Positions 55,717 through 63,413 of a DNA stretch of 64,000 nucleotides are shown one piece after another. The notes beneath the pieces were generated by a model. That model searched no databases. It was not told the origin of the DNA and saw only the letters and a list, made by a program, of their open reading frames with translations. Both the position numbers and the translations under genes were made by a program. Origin of the DNA: Halorussus caseinilyticus (GTDB lineage Archaea > Halobacteriota > Halobacteria > Halobacteriales > Haladaptataceae); contig NZ_CP119809.1 in the NCBI RefSeq assembly GCF_029338395.1, positions 2,294,001 through 2,358,000 on the forward strand, given 5' to 3'. Positions within the stretch are counted from its first letter, which is position 1, and each line of letters begins with the position of its first letter.

Positions 55717-56700
55717 GTGGAGAGCGAACACGACCGGCCAGACGCCCTCGAACGGAAAGTACAAGACGCCTCCGGCCGCGGTTCACGCCGAATGCTCGAC
55801 GAGTTGCTCGGGCGCGCGGAGTTGAAAGAGCGCATCGCCGACCTCCAAGAGGAGAAACGCCACCTCGAACGCCGGATAGAGGCCGAGGAGGAACGCCGTT
55901 CCGAGGCCGCGACCGCCCGCCAAGCCGCCGAAGAGCGGGTCAACCGGCTCGAAGACCGCATCGCCGAGTTGGAAGACCGCGTGGAGCGGACCGAAACAGA
56001 CGACGAGAACCTCGACTTCCGGAGCGTCGAGACGGTTCGCGGCGACCGACTCGCCGAAGTCCTCGCTCGCCTCGAATCCGTCGGGACCGACCGCGAGGGC
56101 GCGCTGACCGCGATGGTGGGCGACGGGGACGCCGACCTCCCCGGCGAAGTCGAAGCCGCGTTCGGCGACCACGCCGCGCTGGTCGGCCGGGCCGCGCCTT
56201 GCCTCGCGGTCACGGACGACGCAGGTCTCGTGAGCGCCGCGCTCGTTCCCCCCGTCGCACCCGACCCCTTCGCAACGTGGGCCGACGGTTTCCGCATCGA
56301 CCGCCAGTGGTTCCTGCCGACCGGCGAGTTCGCGCTGGCGCTGGTCCGCTCGGACGTGTTCGCGCTCGGCACCTACGAGGGCCGCGAGCGCCGGGAGTTC
56401 GAGGGGTTCGAGAGCGACGTGAAGTCCGACCACTCGAAAGGCGGGTTCTCGCAGGGCCGGTTCGAGCGCCGACGCGACGCCCAAATCGACGAGCATCTGG
56501 AGCAGTGCGAGGACGCCATCGCGGAGGTCCTCGCCGGGGACGGCCCGGACCGCCTGTTCGTCGTCGGCCAGCGCACGCTCCTCGGGGAGTTCGAGAGTCG
56601 GGCCGACGCGACCCGGCCGGTGGACGCCACCGGCAAACCGAAAGAGGCCTTGGACGACGCCTTCCGGGAGTTCTGGACGACGCGACTGTATCGGATTTGA
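55717..56700 (+). CDS. Vms1/ANKZF1-family peptidyl-tRNA release factor-like protein
   Basis: This 327-residue protein has an N-terminal Glu/Arg-rich coiled coil (about 40-100) and a C-terminal eRF1-like VLRF1 domain. The hallmark KGGFSQGRFERRR lies at Lys241-Arg253, with Gln246 at the position of the catalytic glutamine. In eukaryotes Vms1/ANKZF1 frees nascent chains from stalled 60S subunits. The archaeal role in ribosome rescue is inferred. The codon at 55717 is ATG. Confidence 0.85.
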   Translation: MESEHDRPDALERKVQDASGRGSRRMLDELLGRAELKERIADLQEEKRHLERRIEAEEERRSEAATARQAAEERVNRLEDRIAELEDRVERTETDDENLDFRSVETVRGDRLAEVLARLESVGTDREGALTAMVGDGDADLPGEVEAAFGDHAALVGRAAPCLAVTDDAGLVSAALVPPVAPDPFATWADGFRIDRQWFLPTGEFALALVRSDVFALGTYEGRERREFEGFESDVKSDHSKGGFSQGRFERRRDAQIDEHLEQCEDAIAEVLAGDGPDRLFVVGQRTLLGEFESRADATRPVDATGKPKEALDDAFREFWTTRLYRI

Positions 56701-56727
56701 GCTGTTCTCGGTCTCTCCGACCGCGAC

Positions 56728-58146
56728 TCAGATTCCCGTCGGCGGGTGGCCCCGACACTCCCGGAACGCGCCCTGTACGACCTCTGAGAGCGCCGGATGG
56801 ACGTGGATGGTCTCCGCGAGGCGGTCGGCATCCCCTCCCGCGGCGACTGCGGTGGACACCTCGTGGACCAGCATCGAGGCGTGGGGGCCGACGACGTGGA
56901 AGCCGAGTATCTCGCCGTCCGGGGCCGCGATAGCCTTGGCGAAGCCATCCTCGGCGAGCGCGGTCCCGAGCGCGGTCTCGTCGTACGCGAAGGTGCCAAC
57001 GTCGTACTCGTCGCGGTCCACCTCGCCCTCGGTCTTCCCGAGACTCCCGACCTGCGGCGACCCGAAGACGGCGTAAGCCATGCCGGGATACTCGACCGAC
57101 GCGCGCTCGCCGCGGACCGCGTTCCGGACCGCGTACTCGGCCTCCTTGTCGCCCGAGTGCTTGAACATGTAGTTGCCCGCGATGTCGCCGATGGCCCACA
57201 CGCCGTCGGCCGACGTTTCGAGGAACCGGTCGGTCTCCACGAACCCCTTCTCGTCGGTGCCGATGCCCGCGGCCCCGACGTTCCACGCGTCGGAGTTGGG
57301 TCTGCGACCGGTCGCCAGCAGTATCTCGTCGCCGCGAACGTCGATTTCGTCGCCGTCGTCGGACTCCGCGCGGACGACTTTCCCGCCGTCCGCTTTTCCA
57401 TCTACTTCCCCGTCCGCCTCCGCGAGTTCGGTCGCGCCGTAGCCTGTGTAGAGGTCGTACCGCTCGGCGTAGGCGTCGGTCAGGAACTCGGCCACCTCGC
57501 GGTCCTCGCGGTCCACCAACAGGTCGCTCCGGCCGACGATGGCGACCTCTGCACCCATCGCGCCGAAAAAGTGGCCCATCTCGACCGCGATGTATCCGCC
57601 GCCCACGATTACGAGTCTGTCCGGGCGCTCGCGGAGTCGGAGGGCCTCGGCGCTCGTCAGGAACGACACCTCGTCGGTGCCGTCGATGGCCTCGGGAATC
57701 CGTGGCCGCGACCCGCCCGCGAGGACGATTCTCTCTGCGGTGAGTTCCTCGCTCTCGTCTCCGGCGTCTCCCGTCTCCACCTCGACGGTTCGCTCGCCGA
57801 CGAACCGGCCTTCCGTCTGGTAGAACGTGATGCGGTCGCTCTCGCGGGCGGTCTCAGCCTTCGCTTCGGCCTCCGCGGAGATTTTGGCGTTCACGTCGTC
57901 CACGATGTCGGCGAACGCGATGTCTTCGACGCTGGCTTCGACGCCGAGCGACCCGGCCTGACGGACGGTCTGGGCCACGTCCGCCCGGTGAATTAGCTTC
58001 TTCGAGGGGTTACAGCCCCGATTGAGGCAGGTCCCTCCGAGTCGGTCGCGCTCTACCAGCGCAACATCGAGTCCCTCTTCGGCCGCGGCCGACGCGACGA
58101 CGTTGCCGGTTCCCCCGCCGAGAACGATGAGTTCGAACTCGGTCAC
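56728..58146 (-). CDS. Flavin-dependent disulfide reductase (dihydrolipoyl dehydrogenase-like)
   Basis: This 472-residue class I pyridine nucleotide-disulfide reductase has FAD motif LIVLGGGTGNVVASAAAEEG and redox pair GGTCLNRGCNPSK. The NAD motif is LVIVGGGYIAVEMGHFFG. The C-terminal IHVHPALSEVVQ supplies the catalytic His-Glu. CNPSKKLIHRAD differs from the usual lipoamide form CIPSKALL, so mycothione-like or bis-gamma-glutamylcystine reductase activity is an alternative for a haloarchaeon. It stands alone with no 2-oxoacid dehydrogenase genes beside it. Confidence 0.87.
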   Translation of the reverse strand: MTEFELIVLGGGTGNVVASAAAEEGLDVALVERDRLGGTCLNRGCNPSKKLIHRADVAQTVRQAGSLGVEASVEDIAFADIVDDVNAKISAEAEAKAETARESDRITFYQTEGRFVGERTVEVETGDAGDESEELTAERIVLAGGSRPRIPEAIDGTDEVSFLTSAEALRLRERPDRLVIVGGGYIAVEMGHFFGAMGAEVAIVGRSDLLVDREDREVAEFLTDAYAERYDLYTGYGATELAEADGEVDGKADGGKVVRAESDDGDEIDVRGDEILLATGRRPNSDAWNVGAAGIGTDEKGFVETDRFLETSADGVWAIGDIAGNYMFKHSGDKEAEYAVRNAVRGERASVEYPGMAYAVFGSPQVGSLGKTEGEVDRDEYDVGTFAYDETALGTALAEDGFAKAIAAPDGEILGFHVVGPHASMLVHEVSTAVAAGGDADRLAETIHVHPALSEVVQGAFRECRGHPPTGI

Positions 58147-58284
58147 GCGTCCAGTGACGCGAGCGAGCGCAAAGAAGGTCCCCGCCGCTAGCGGTCGGAC
58201 TCGTTGTGGCGATAGCTCGACGTTCGAGTACCGAGCGAATCAGTGACGAGTGAGAAAAACAGTGCGAACGGTAGTTCGTCGGGA

Positions 58285-59757
58285 TTATCCGAACATGTCG
58301 CGCATCATCGGGTGCATCTCCATCAGTTGCTCTTCGGCGATTTCCTCGTAGAGCTTGTACGTGATGGAGACCGTCAGCAGCAGACCCGTACCGGAGACGC
58401 CGCCGATGGTTCCGAGCATGTTCGCGAGCACGGCCAGCAGGCCGACCAGCGCGCCGCCGATGACGGTGACTTGCGGGATGTAGCGCTCCATCACCTTCTC
58501 GATGACGCCCGTGTTCTGGCGGAAGCCGGGAATCTGCATTCCGGAGTTCTGAATCTGCTTTGCGGTCGCTTCCGGACCCATGTCGGTCGTCTCGACCCAG
58601 AAGATGGCGAAGATGGCTCCGCCGACGACCATGAACGTGAGGTCGATGAGGACCCGGACGATGACCTGCCACGGCTCTTGAGCGACCGTACCGGTCCACC
58701 ACATCCACTGGCCGGGGGCCTGAATCGGCGCGAGGTAGTAGAACAACCCGCCGGTCGGGTTGCCTGCCTGACCGTAGGTCCCCAACCAGTTGGGCATCCC
58801 GCTCGCACCGAGTTGGCTGTAGAGGATGCGCCCGAGGAACTGGAGGTTGGCCTGTAGCGCCCGGACGAGAATCATCGGCAGGACGCTGGCGTAGATGAGC
58901 TTCACCGGGAAGCGGCCGCGAGCGCCCTTCACGCGGGCGTGACTCAGCGGAATCTCGACCCGGACGCTCTCGGCGTACACGACGATGCCGAAGATGAGGA
59001 CCGTCGTGAGCAACGCGATGATGTCCCCGTCACCGAGGAACAGGTACTGGATACCGTCGCTGGTGAGCAGCGAGGGCACGTTCTCGGCGCTCCCGGTAAT
59101 CAGGCCTATCCACGTCGGGATGAGACCCGTCTGTCCCGGCAGGCTCGGCCACGCGAACAGGCCGCCCAGCAGCTTCTGGCTGACACCGGCGATGATGAAC
59201 AGCCCGATACCGCTCCCGACGCCCCACTTGCTGATAATCTCGTCCATGAAGAGGACGAGGATGCCGCCGACCGCGATTTGGCCGAAGATTAGCCACTTGA
59301 CGCCCATCGACCCGATGCCGAGATTCTGGGCGACCTGCGGGTCCACCTGCAGGAAGCCACCGGCGAACACCATCGGCAGGCCGGTCAGGAATATCATCAC
59401 GACCACCAGTAGCTTCTGGAGGCCCTGATACAGCACCTGGTCGCGGGGGTCGTCGGTGTCGAGTCCCAACAGGTCCGCACCGCCGAGCAACTGGAGGACG
59501 ATGCTCGCGGTGACTATCGGACCGATACCAAGTTGGAGGACTGTCCCTTGCCCGCCCGCCAGAATCGAGCGGAACTGGCCGAAGGCGTCAGCGCCTCCGA
59601 TGTTGACCCCGTACAGGTAGACGTTCGTGAGGAAGAAATACAGAACCAACACGCCCGCGGTCCACCCAAGCTTTCGCTTGAACGGAACGTGGCCCTCCGG
59701 CCGTCGCACGGAGGGCATCCGCGTAAGTACTGGTTCTGCCGCTTCTTTCCAACTCAT
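58285..59757 (-). CDS. secY: Protein translocase subunit SecY
   Basis: The 490-residue protein starting at 59757 (MSWKEAAEPVLTRMPSV) has about ten membrane helices and archaeal SecY features. These include the plug region after helix 1, GIGPIVTASIVLQLLGG and the cytoplasmic loop VEIPLSHARVKGARGRFPVKL. It forms the Sec channel. The ATG three codons inside the longest frame is chosen because it matches the archaeal N-terminus. No ribosomal protein gene lies upstream, unlike the common L15-secY arrangement. Confidence 0.96.
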   Translation of the reverse strand: MSWKEAAEPVLTRMPSVRRPEGHVPFKRKLGWTAGVLVLYFFLTNVYLYGVNIGGADAFGQFRSILAGGQGTVLQLGIGPIVTASIVLQLLGGADLLGLDTDDPRDQVLYQGLQKLLVVVMIFLTGLPMVFAGGFLQVDPQVAQNLGIGSMGVKWLIFGQIAVGGILVLFMDEIISKWGVGSGIGLFIIAGVSQKLLGGLFAWPSLPGQTGLIPTWIGLITGSAENVPSLLTSDGIQYLFLGDGDIIALLTTVLIFGIVVYAESVRVEIPLSHARVKGARGRFPVKLIYASVLPMILVRALQANLQFLGRILYSQLGASGMPNWLGTYGQAGNPTGGLFYYLAPIQAPGQWMWWTGTVAQEPWQVIVRVLIDLTFMVVGGAIFAIFWVETTDMGPEATAKQIQNSGMQIPGFRQNTGVIEKVMERYIPQVTVIGGALVGLLAVLANMLGTIGGVSGTGLLLTVSITYKLYEEIAEEQLMEMHPMMRDMFG

Positions 59758-59959
59758 ATATCGCAATACATCGGACGGGGGCTTGTATGTGCTTCGCTTT
59801 GGACCCCGGTGTGGGTGTGAGAAAATGGCACGAACCGACCCGGAACCGCGGGCGCTTCGGCCGACTCGCCATCAGTCGGCAGGCGAACTCCCGCCGCGCC
59901 GTCCGCCGAGAGCGCGCCGATGCGTGCCCTTTTCCCGCCCGCCCACCCTACCCGCGTCC

Positions 59960-60667
59960 ATGAACGACGACATCTGGACCTCGGACGACGGGACGACGCG
60001 CGACGGAACGACAGAGAGAGGGACCACAGACGACCGGACCGAGGACGCCGACCGAACCACCGGCGAGGACCGGACCCCCGACGAGAAGCGCTACCGCGTG
60101 CTGGCCGTCCCCGAGCGCGGACGCCTCCGACTCCTCGACCGGGAGACGTACGAACCGGTCGTCACCGCCGCGGAGGGCCACGACACGTCGGTCGAGGACC
60201 TCCGGCCGGGCTATCTCGTGGACGCCGACCTCGACTGGTCGTCTGCCGACCCGACGGTCCGGTCGGTGTCGGTGGCCCGGCCGACGCTGTACGCCTTCGC
60301 CGACGGCATCGAACCAGTGTTCGAGGCGGCACGGGAGACGTGGGCCGACGCGCGCGCCGCGGGCGACGGCATGAACAGTCGCGTCACTCGCAACACCGAC
60401 AACGAGGTCAACGGCGTCCTCTACGTGTTCGCCGACGACGGCGTGGGCGGCACGTTCGAGGCGTTCCGCGACGGCACCCGTCCGGTCGAACCGCTGGTTG
60501 ACAGGGTGAACGACCAGCAGGGGTCGGCCCCGCGGGAGGTGTTCGTCCTCCGACCCGCAAACGAGCAGTTCGTCGTCGTCACGATTGCGCTCCGGAAGGG
60601 CGGCCAGTTCGCCGACACCCTTCGGGAGACGTACGACTGTCCGCGCCCGCCGGAGTCGGTCGAATAG
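59960..60667 (+). CDS. Halobacterial conserved protein (DUF6663-like)
   Basis: This 235-residue soluble protein has a low-complexity Thr/Asp/Arg-rich N-terminus (about 45 residues). The conserved body has KRYRVLAVPERGRLRLLD, PTLYAFADGIEPVFEAARET, GMNSRVTRNTDNEVNGVLYV and VFVLRPANEQFVVVTIALRK. It matches, from memory, the halobacterial DUF6663 family of unknown function. It is divergent from secY. Confidence 0.75.
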   Translation: MNDDIWTSDDGTTRDGTTERGTTDDRTEDADRTTGEDRTPDEKRYRVLAVPERGRLRLLDRETYEPVVTAAEGHDTSVEDLRPGYLVDADLDWSSADPTVRSVSVARPTLYAFADGIEPVFEAARETWADARAAGDGMNSRVTRNTDNEVNGVLYVFADDGVGGTFEAFRDGTRPVEPLVDRVNDQQGSAPREVFVLRPANEQFVVVTIALRKGGQFADTLRETYDCPRPPESVE

Positions 60668-60702
60668 CGGCCGCTCGGTGACACGGCTACCGCTTCTAAG
60701 GA

Positions 60703-60742
60703 GGCGATTCGGCGCGCGCAGGACTGCGCGCGCCGAATCGCC
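60703..60742. terminator. Perfect hairpin after the DUF6663-like gene
   Basis: Arms of 19 bp with a 2-base GA centre and no mismatches (core CGCGCGCAG-GA-CTGCGCGCG) lie 36 bases after the stop and before the convergent HAD gene. It is probably a bidirectional transcript end. Confidence 0.6.
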
Positions 60743-60786
60743 CGCGTCTGCGCGTCGAACACAGAACCGCGGTCCCGGACGCTCGC

Positions 60787-61446
60787 TTAGGCGCTACAGA
60801 CTCTGTGGAGGTCGTCCAGACACTCGATTTCCCACGTGGGCCAGACGTTGAGTTCCCAGTCCGTTCGGTGGGGTCGGCGGATGAACGCCGAGTCGATACC
60901 GGCGTTCTCGGCGGCCCTGATGTCGGACTCGTTGTCGCCGACGAACAGCGCCGAGTCCGCGTCGAGGTCCGCCAGCGCCCGGTCGATGTAGTGGGAGTTG
61001 GGCTTTCGCCGGTCGAGGCTCTCGATGGTCGCCTCGCGGCCGTAGGCGGTGTCGAACATGTGGGACACCTCGAAGTGGTCGAGCAGGAAATCCACCGTCT
61101 CCTGCTGGTTCGAGGAGACGATACCCATCGTGGCGTCTAAGTCCGTCAGGGTGTGGATGTCGTCGTAGGGCGTCTTGCGCCCCTCGCGGGCCTCCATCTG
61201 CTGGGCGCGCGAAGAGGTGCTGTCGAGGGCCTTCCAGAACGTCGTCGGCGTGAGGTCGTACTCGGCACAGATTTCGCCGACGCGACTGGGAGTCGCCCCA
61301 ACAGTCATGTCGTCTACGTGGTCGGGGTCCGGGTCGGTCACGTCGAACTTCTCGAACGTCCGAAGGGTCGCGTCCCTGAGAACGTCGAAGCTCGTTCGAC
61401 CGACGAGGACACCGTCGTTGTCGAAGACGACGGTATCGTAGGTCAT
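60787..61446 (-). CDS. HAD-family hydrolase
   Basis: This 219-residue protein has HAD motif I VFDNDGVLVGRTSF (nucleophile and acid Asp), motif II IVSSNQQ, motif III with Lys in RRKPNSHYI, and motif IV LFVGDNESDIRAA. A helical cap lies between motifs I and II. It resembles phosphoglycolate phosphatase-like enzymes; the substrate is unknown. Confidence 0.9.
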   Translation of the reverse strand: MTYDTVVFDNDGVLVGRTSFDVLRDATLRTFEKFDVTDPDPDHVDDMTVGATPSRVGEICAEYDLTPTTFWKALDSTSSRAQQMEAREGRKTPYDDIHTLTDLDATMGIVSSNQQETVDFLLDHFEVSHMFDTAYGREATIESLDRRKPNSHYIDRALADLDADSALFVGDNESDIRAAENAGIDSAFIRRPHRTDWELNVWPTWEIECLDDLHRVCSA

Positions 61447-61658
61447 ATCTGGTGATGGTGAGCCGGAGTTATAAGTGTTGCAGTCCCCGCACTGCTTTCG
61501 ACGGGAGTCGGGCGCGGCGTCGCTTACACATAGAAGAACAATTCTAAGAGATAGTAAAATATTTGTTTATGATAGGCAAAGCTGTCCACAACTCGTTGCT
61601 CGGACGCACGACGCTCCTGCCAGCAAAAGTAGTAGCTAACGACGGTCGGCGACGGAAC

Positions 61659-61871
61659 TCAAGTAGAGTCGGTAGGGTCGTCCCGTAGTTCGTACAGTCC
61701 CGTGTCCGCCAAGTTTTCCACGATACCGTGTTCCTCTAACCGTCGTAGCCGCTGAGTGAGATATTCCCTCGACCATTCAGTTCGCCTATCCAGAAAAACA
61801 GCGGTCACTCGCCCGTCTCGAAGATGTCGTAAAATCGCCTTGTCCGCGTCGTTCAGTCGAAGGTCGCCCAT
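61659..61871 (-). CDS. Winged-helix regulator (PhiH1 repressor-like)
   Basis: From ATG 61871 the 70-residue protein begins MGDLRLNDADKAILRHLRDG. It has a winged-helix pattern (EYLTQRLRRLEEHGIVENL, wing, YELRD) like small haloarchaeal phage PhiH1-type repressors. It is divergent from the methyltransferase gene. Two near-identical CGTTAAT-AAC sites lie upstream of its start. It may control the restriction-modification genes, which is inferred from position. A TTG ten codons earlier is less likely as start. Confidence 0.72.
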   Translation of the reverse strand: MGDLRLNDADKAILRHLRDGRVTAVFLDRRTEWSREYLTQRLRRLEEHGIVENLADTGLYELRDDPTDST

Positions 61872-61891
61872 GTCTCGTTGATTTCGGTAGC

Positions 61892-61928
61892 CGTTAATCA
61901 ACCCCGCTACTTAATGACGTTAATTAAC
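61892..61928. promoter_or_regulatory. Paired putative operator sites
   Basis: CGTTAATCAAC (61892-61902) and CGTTAATTAAC (61918-61928) are direct repeats 26 bases apart. The second contains the palindrome GTTAATTAAC. They lie 21-57 bases upstream of the winged-helix start, over its likely promoter. They also face the methyltransferase gene. Confidence 0.5.
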
Positions 61929-62057
61929 AAAACAAACTTTAAGTACGATTACGGAGAACCCGTCTTTACTGATGATACGGAAGACTGAAGCGTCCGAATC
62001 GAGGAAAAGTACGAAAAAACTACCACGCTGGGTATCCCAGGTCGCTTCAACCGAATA

Positions 62058-63413
62058 ATGGCAGAGTATACCCGCCAAACCACGCTCGATGCGCCCTCCG
62101 GCAAAATCGCCGACCTCAAAGATATCGACTGGACTTTCGAAGGGGCAGACACGCAGTATTTGACACACGGACTACACTCCTATCCTGCGCGGATGATTCC
62201 CCAGATTCCGCGTACGTTGTTCGACTACTACAAGTCGAAAGGGGTACTCTCGGAGGGCGACACCGTTTACGACCCTTTTAGCGGAAGCGGTACTACAGCA
62301 GTAGAAGGGCGGCTTCACGGCTTGAACGCGGAAGCGAACGACGTTAATCCTCTCGCTTGTCTCCTCACGTTCGCTAAGTCAATCCCGCTCCCCCGGGAAG
62401 AAGTTGAGACCGCCCGTCGGGAGTTGCTCGACGGTCTCGCCGAAGAACTCCGGGAAGTGCGGAGCGCCTACGAGGACGGAACGCTCGAACTAGACGAACT
62501 CGCGGTTCGAGACGGGTGGTTCCCAGAGCCACAGCAACAGGAACTCTGGCACGTTCGGCGGCGAATCGACGGTATCGAGGCGGAGTACGGCGAAGGAATC
62601 GGCCGCCTCTTGCGAGTTTCTCTGTCTAGCATCGTCCGTAAAGTAAGTTATCAGCGGAACGGGGAGTACAAGCGGTACCGGCTTCCGGAAGAGAAACGAG
62701 ACGAACACGACCCGAACGTCTTCGACCTTTTCCAGTCCGAACTCAACAAAAACGTCCGGAAGATGCGAAAGTACAGTGCGAGAGCCGACCACTCTCTCTC
62801 TACCGTAGTTCATTACGCCGACTCTCGGACTGCCACGTCGAACGACTCTGCCGTTGAGAAGGACAGCGCAGATATTGTGATTACGTCACCACCCTACGGA
62901 GACCACCGCACGACGGTCGCGTACGGCCAGTTCTCACAAGACCCTGCCATCGTCGCAGGTGAGTACGGATACGACGAAATGAAAGACGTTGATAAGAACG
63001 GTCTTGGCGGACCGAACAGCGACCTCAAACCGATAGCCGACCTCGAAAACTGGTCGCCCTCGTTCGGTGCGACTCTGGACGCCCTCCGAGAGAAAGGCGG
63101 ACGTGCCGAGGACGCGATGAACTTCGTCCGAGACTACTACGAAGTGATGAAGGAAGTAGCGAAGATTTTGAAACCCGGTCAACCGGCCGCGTGGGTCGTC
63201 GCAAATCGAACGATGAGTCGGGTCAACATCCCCACTCACCTCATCACGCAGGAACTCTGTCAACATCTCGGGTACGAACACGAAGTTACGCTTCCGCGAG
63301 AAATCCCGACGAAAACGCTTCCGTGGGAAAACGCTCCCGAGAACATCGAAGGAACGAAAGGCGACCTGATGGCGAACGAGAATATCGTCGTTACGCGCTC
63401 GCCCTCAGAGTAG
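62058..63413 (+). CDS. Type II DNA methyltransferase (probably N4-cytosine)
   Basis: This 451-residue protein has the SAM-binding motif VYDPFSGSGTTAVEG (Asp72-Gly78 core) and NDVNPLACLL. The catalytic motif ITSPPYGD (Ser277-Pro-Pro-Tyr280) lies about 200 residues later. SPPY favours N4-cytosine methylation. LTHGLHSYPARMIPQIPR near residue 38 is typical of this methylase group. It is convergent with, and overlaps by nine bases, the restriction enzyme gene. Codon use is less GC-rich than in the housekeeping genes. Confidence 0.9.
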   Translation: MAEYTRQTTLDAPSGKIADLKDIDWTFEGADTQYLTHGLHSYPARMIPQIPRTLFDYYKSKGVLSEGDTVYDPFSGSGTTAVEGRLHGLNAEANDVNPLACLLTFAKSIPLPREEVETARRELLDGLAEELREVRSAYEDGTLELDELAVRDGWFPEPQQQELWHVRRRIDGIEAEYGEGIGRLLRVSLSSIVRKVSYQRNGEYKRYRLPEEKRDEHDPNVFDLFQSELNKNVRKMRKYSARADHSLSTVVHYADSRTATSNDSAVEKDSADIVITSPPYGDHRTTVAYGQFSQDPAIVAGEYGYDEMKDVDKNGLGGPNSDLKPIADLENWSPSFGATLDALREKGGRAEDAMNFVRDYYEVMKEVAKILKPGQPAAWVVANRTMSRVNIPTHLITQELCQHLGYEHEVTLPREIPTKTLPWENAPENIEGTKGDLMANENIVVTRSPSE

